Below are positions 5,077 to 7,571 of a stretch of DNA of 7,571 nucleotides, piece after piece (within the stretch, counting starts at the first letter, position 1; the number at the start of each line of letters is the position of its first letter). A program made the position numbers and the translations under genes. The DNA lies in NCBI GenBank assembly GCA_003660635.1, contig QMUP01000037.1, positions 1 through 7,571 on the forward strand, in the 5' to 3' direction. The notes beneath the pieces were generated by a model. The model searched no databases. It worked only from the letters and a program-made list of their open reading frames with translations, and was not told the DNA's origin. The DNA comes from Candidatus Wolframiiraptor sp. GTDB taxonomy: Archaea > Thermoproteota > Nitrososphaeria_A > Caldarchaeales > Wolframiiraptoraceae.

Positions 5077-5832
5077 ATGCCGTTAAAGAGGAGGCGGTTT
5101 CTATTTATCGGACTGGCCTCCGCGGCGGCCGCATGTCTATCAGTATTCCTAGCATTATTCAGTGGGGCTAAGCTTAATCAGGGGGAAAAGAAGGTTACTA
5201 CGTCAACCATGGGAACCATAAAGCTTCCTAAGCCGAGATATAAAAGCGATGTCTCAGTAGAGGAGACACTCCTATTGAGGAGGAGCATAAGGGAATATGA
5301 GAGGAAGCCCATCACCCTAGAGCAACTGTCTCAACTCCTCTGGGCTGCCCAGGGAATAACTCTCCCGACATATGGTTTTAGAACAGCGCCTTCGGCCGGC
5401 GCCACCTATCCCTTGGAGGTATATGTAGTCGTTAAGGACGGGGGTGTGAGGGATCTTGAAGCTGGAATCTACCATTATCTCCCAAAGGGCCATGAACTTG
5501 AATTAGTGAAAGAAGGGGATTATAGCGTGGAGTTGATGAAGGCCTCACTTGATCAAGAGTGGGTCGGAGAGGCGGCCGTAAACCTCGTGATAAACGCGGT
5601 ATATGAGCGGACCACGAGGAGGTATGGTGATCGGGGGAGGAGATATGTCCACATGGAGGTGGGACACGTTGGCCAAAATGTATACTTACAGTGTGTAAGC
5701 CTTGGACTTGCATGCGTTGTTATAGGAGCTTTCTATGATGAATGGGTGAAGAAGATCATAGGCGGAATCGGAGAACCATTATATGTGATCCCCATCGGAG
5801 TCAAGAAAGGTGGCTACAAGTTTCAGTCTTAG
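5077..5832 (+). CDS. SagB-type nitroreductase-family oxidoreductase with N-terminal membrane/Tat-like segment
   Basis: FMN-dependent oxidoreductase fold of 251 residues. After KRRRFLFIG, a long hydrophobic stretch (8-29) and a polar linker, the catalytic domain starts near residue 58. It shows VEETLLLRRSIREY (61-74, FMN-phosphate contacts), PSAGATYPLEVYVV (105-118), a GIYHYLP hairpin (130-136), RYVHMEVGHVGQNVYLQ (189-205), VVIGAFYDEWV (214-224) and EPLYVIPIG (233-241). These match the SagB/ThcOx branch, whose best-known members oxidise thiazolines in peptide natural products; many stand-alone archaeal members have unknown substrates. The twin arginine followed by x-F-L resembles a Tat signal, so export or anchoring of a folded flavoprotein is plausible, though a plain membrane anchor is equally possible. 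No cyclodehydratase or precursor-peptide gene lies in the window. Likely leaderless, with a palindrome over the expected transcript start. Confidence 0.9.
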   Translation: MPLKRRRFLFIGLASAAAACLSVFLALFSGAKLNQGEKKVTTSTMGTIKLPKPRYKSDVSVEETLLLRRSIREYERKPITLEQLSQLLWAAQGITLPTYGFRTAPSAGATYPLEVYVVVKDGGVRDLEAGIYHYLPKGHELELVKEGDYSVELMKASLDQEWVGEAAVNLVINAVYERTTRRYGDRGRRYVHMEVGHVGQNVYLQCVSLGLACVVIGAFYDEWVKKIIGGIGEPLYVIPIGVKKGGYKFQS

Positions 5833-5972
5833 AAAATAAAGCCTATAAACCGGTTAAGCTTAGAAAGAGGCGGCGATGACGAATCAGAGTTATGCTGATG
5901 CGATGAAGTAAAGGCATTTGACCGAGCCGCTAATAACCTTTAATTAGCTAATTGACCTATCATGTAAGATTC
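5833..5972 (+). other. Intergenic region with TATA-like box, palindrome and C/D-like motifs
   Basis: This 140-base gap holds several weak signals. CCTATAAAC (5842-5850) resembles a TATA box, with GAGG then an 11-codon reading frame ATG..TAA (5876-5911, MTNQSYADAMK) at the right distance. The heptamer GCGATGA occurs twice (5873-5879 and 5900-5906), with CTGA at 5895-5898 and CCGA at 5922-5925; the two intervals are 15 bases each, an arrangement loosely like an archaeal C/D-box guide RNA. The boxes are degenerate, so neither reading is firm. Confidence 0.25.
5934..5953 (+). promoter_or_regulatory. TATA-like box with perfect 12-bp palindrome before the GNAT gene
   Basis: ACCTTTAATTAGC contains a TATA-like core about 30 bases before the ATG at 5973, the spacing of a leaderless transcript. 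AATTAGCTAATT (5942-5953) is a perfect palindrome overlapping it. Being A/T-rich, the palindrome could be chance, but its position would suit a repressor site. Confidence 0.35.
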
Positions 5973-6912
5973 ATGCAATCCATCAGGATCTCGGCGAAGA
6001 CGTTTGAAGACTTCGCGAAGAGCTTCAAGGACCCCCTGCTCACCAACTTTAAAGAATATCTTAGCTGGATGCGTCGAATGAGCATTCTAAAGACCTTCTG
6101 GTGCTCGGAGTGGAGGAGCCTAGGGTATCTCGGCCTGAAGAGATCCGGCGGACTTATAGGGGCTTTAAGGCTGCTGAGGGTGAAGATCGCCTTCCATGGC
6201 CATGGAGCCTGGAGGGGGCTTAGGGAGAGGGGGGAGATCCAAGACATATTTCTCTCCAGATGGGAGAAGAATTACTTGCAAAACCTCTTCTCAAGAGCTG
6301 AGAAAACGTTCTCAAGATATGGGCTAAAGGATTTCGGGATCTCGGAATGGAAGCCGGAGTCTTGGAAATCTCTCGAGGAATGCGGCTTCAGCCCCTATGC
6401 CCGCTCAGTTCTAATAACGTGGGACCTCAAAGAGGAGATCCCGAAACAGGGAAATCCTGATGTCGAGATAAAGCCTGCCTCGAGATCTGATCTGAGCAAG
6501 CTTAGAAAGATTCAGCTTAGAAGCTGGGGCTTCTTCATCCCTCCGAGCTTCAAGCATCATCTCATCCTGATCGCCTACCTGAGAGGGGAGCCCATCGGAT
6601 CGGCCTACCTAAATCCTCACACAGGAAACATAGATTTCGGGGTTCATGTGGTTAAGGAGTTTCAGAGGATGAGGGTGGGAGCCGCGATACTCCGCTCCGC
6701 GAGGGAAGGTATTCCTAGACTTGGGATTCAGGAGGATGTTCGTCGTCAGGGTTTTAAGAGCCCTAACAAAGGTGAATGAAAGCGACAGGGTCGCCTTAAG
6801 CTTCTATATGGGCTGCGGAGGGAAGCTTCTGAGAGAGTATAGAGGATTTAGGAGGAAAGCCAAGCCCCGTAAACTCGACATCCCCCCAATAAAGGAATTT
6901 TTATCCGGTTAA
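5973..6912 (+). pseudogene. Tandem two-domain GNAT acetyltransferase, interrupted by a frameshift
   Basis: The first frame from the ATG at 5973 encodes two GNAT-like domains. Domain 1 (about 1-150) has GEIQDIFLSRWEKNYLQNLFSRAEK and SLEECGFSP, but its acetyl-CoA loop is degenerate, with no RxxGxG. Domain 2 begins near 163 (VEIKPASRSDLSKLRKIQ), with IAYLRGEPIGSAYL (200-213) and the cofactor loop QRMRVGAAIL (231-240). In that loop the first Gly of Q/RxxGxG/A is Arg. After about residue 246 (base 6710) the first frame becomes nonsense and stops at 6779. The expected GNAT C-terminus, LDLGFRRMFVVRVLRALTKV.. and NESDRVALSFYMGCGG, continues in the next frame from about 6712 to the TAA at 6912. One extra base (or two missing) near 6700-6715 explains this, restoring about 312 residues. 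An upstream TTG (5952) is a less likely start. The substrate is unknown. A sequencing error is a live alternative to true decay. Confidence 0.8.
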
Positions 6913-7571
6913 GCGCTCATTATATCTCGTGAACTCTCCTATACCATATGCGTCGACCTCAATCATCCTCCCGTTTATGGTTATGTTCCCGGTCCAGTGG
7001 ATCGTTGCCCTGCCCCAAGTCCTATAGGCTTCCGGATTCCACCAAGTCCCTCTGGAAACTCCCCATCGATTAGGCCAATAGTTTATCGGCTTACCCACGA
7101 TCCTTATCTCTCCCCCATCGAATCTTCCCACAAGATAGAAGGTTTTCGGTTGAATCCTTCCATCATCCCAGAGTGTAAACTCGCTTAGTGGATATGAACG
7201 ATTCTCCTCGAACAGGTTCAGCCTAGCTTGATGCTGCGGATTCGCCGGTGGAACAAATGGAGACGGGTTGTCCGTGTGGGCAACGGCTAGGCAGAACTCG
7301 TCCTGGCAGAGGTAGAAGCATGAGAACTCTAACGGGGCTCCAGCCCCACCTTCCTTAGCGGAGTCGTAGTAGTATGTTAGGTGGCTCGCCCTATCGAATA
7401 GGAAGCTTCCTTTGAATACGTATCGCTTTCCGTTTAAGATGAGTTCTGCTGTCATCTCCCCTATGTCCCAGAATCCTCCCCAGATGTCGATGTCCTTCTT
7501 GTTGAAGGTTATTCCATGTATTATGAATGGGCCGTCCCATCTACCCATCCAGAAAGTCTTACCCATCGCCC
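6901..7571 (-). CDS. Uncharacterised Trp-rich protein, possibly AttH/CrtC lipocalin-like; 5' end probably outside
   Basis: A minus-strand frame open to the window edge; the first Met in view is the ATG at 7566, giving 221 residues. The frame stays open beyond that codon and no ribosome-binding site or promoter can be seen, so the true start is probably outside. The chain is rich in Trp, Tyr, Phe and Gly and alternates short strands: TAELILNGKRYVFKGSF (39-55), FYLVGRFDGGEIRIVGK, TIHWTGNITINGRMIEV and a closing DAYGIGEFTRY. This pattern recalls the two-barrel lipocalin-like AttH/CrtC (carotenoid hydratase-like) superfamily, where the last strand holds a glycine-rich G-x-G-E/H segment. That link is by eye only and weak; no catalytic residues can be named. 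The stop codon lies inside the end of the convergent GNAT gene, with a 12-base overlap (6901-6912). Confidence 0.65.
   Translation of the reverse strand, partial: AMGKTFWMGRWDGPFIIHGITFNKKDIDIWGGFWDIGEMTAELILNGKRYVFKGSFLFDRASHLTYYYDSAKEGGAGAPLEFSCFYLCQDEFCLAVAHTDNPSPFVPPANPQHQARLNLFEENRSYPLSEFTLWDDGRIQPKTFYLVGRFDGGEIRIVGKPINYWPNRWGVSRGTWWNPEAYRTWGRATIHWTGNITINGRMIEVDAYGIGEFTRYNERLTG

Noticed and set aside
5122..5142. Lipoprotein signal at Cys20 of the SagB-type protein
   Set aside because: The residues before Cys20 are all Ala with no Leu at the expected lipobox position, and the hydrophobic stretch continues past the Cys.
5857..5869. Repeat AAGCTTAGAAAGA also found at 6498-6510
   Set aside because: A single 13-base match in a window of this size is close to chance expectation; one copy is intergenic and the other lies inside the GNAT coding region.
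1..7571. CRISPR arrays, insertion sequences, integrase or attachment sites
   Set aside because: No regularly spaced repeats, terminal inverted repeats, transposase motifs or tRNA-anchored direct repeats were seen.

Overview
The window is archaeal. It carries a group II chaperonin (thermosome) subunit, a one-domain archaeal histone, an archaeal-type (AdkA) adenylate kinase, an archaeal TrmI tRNA methyltransferase and a TrmB-type regulator. Most genes have a TATA-like box about 25-40 bases before the start and little or no Shine-Dalgarno sequence. A histone next to a thermosome, with AGG/AGA-rich arginine codons and mid-range base composition, would fit a thermophilic member of a TACK-type lineage (for example Bathyarchaeia or Korarchaeia) or some Euryarchaeota. 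The sequence alone does not settle the lineage.

Layout: 1-2282 is a minus-strand block read from right to left: histone, thermosome, then the 5' part of a TrmB-family regulator cut by the window edge. A 186-base divergent region (2283-2468) holds promoters for both directions and an unexplained hairpin. 2469-3932 is plus strand: a zinc-ribbon/coiled-coil protein of unknown function with an internal repeat, then adenylate kinase. 3956-4953 is a minus-strand pair, TrmI and a small two-helix membrane protein joined by a GTGA start/stop overlap. A short divergent region with a perfect 12-base palindrome leads to a plus-strand SagB-type nitroreductase-family oxidoreductase with an N-terminal membrane or Tat-like segment. 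After a 140-base gap comes a two-domain GNAT acetyltransferase whose second domain is split by a frameshift. The window ends in a convergent, possibly lipocalin-like (AttH/CrtC-like) protein on the minus strand, whose 5' end probably lies outside.

The left and centre are housekeeping: protein folding, chromatin, adenylate balance and tRNA modification. The right third (from about 5050) looks more accessory: an exported or anchored flavoenzyme, a decaying or frameshifted acetyltransferase and a poorly recognised protein. I see no mobile element, CRISPR array, rRNA or tRNA. No defence or biosynthetic system is clearly visible. The least-explained items are the repeat-bearing zinc-ribbon protein, the TrmI-coupled membrane peptide, the P-loop change in the adenylate kinase, and the SagB-like enzyme without recognisable peptide-cyclase partners.
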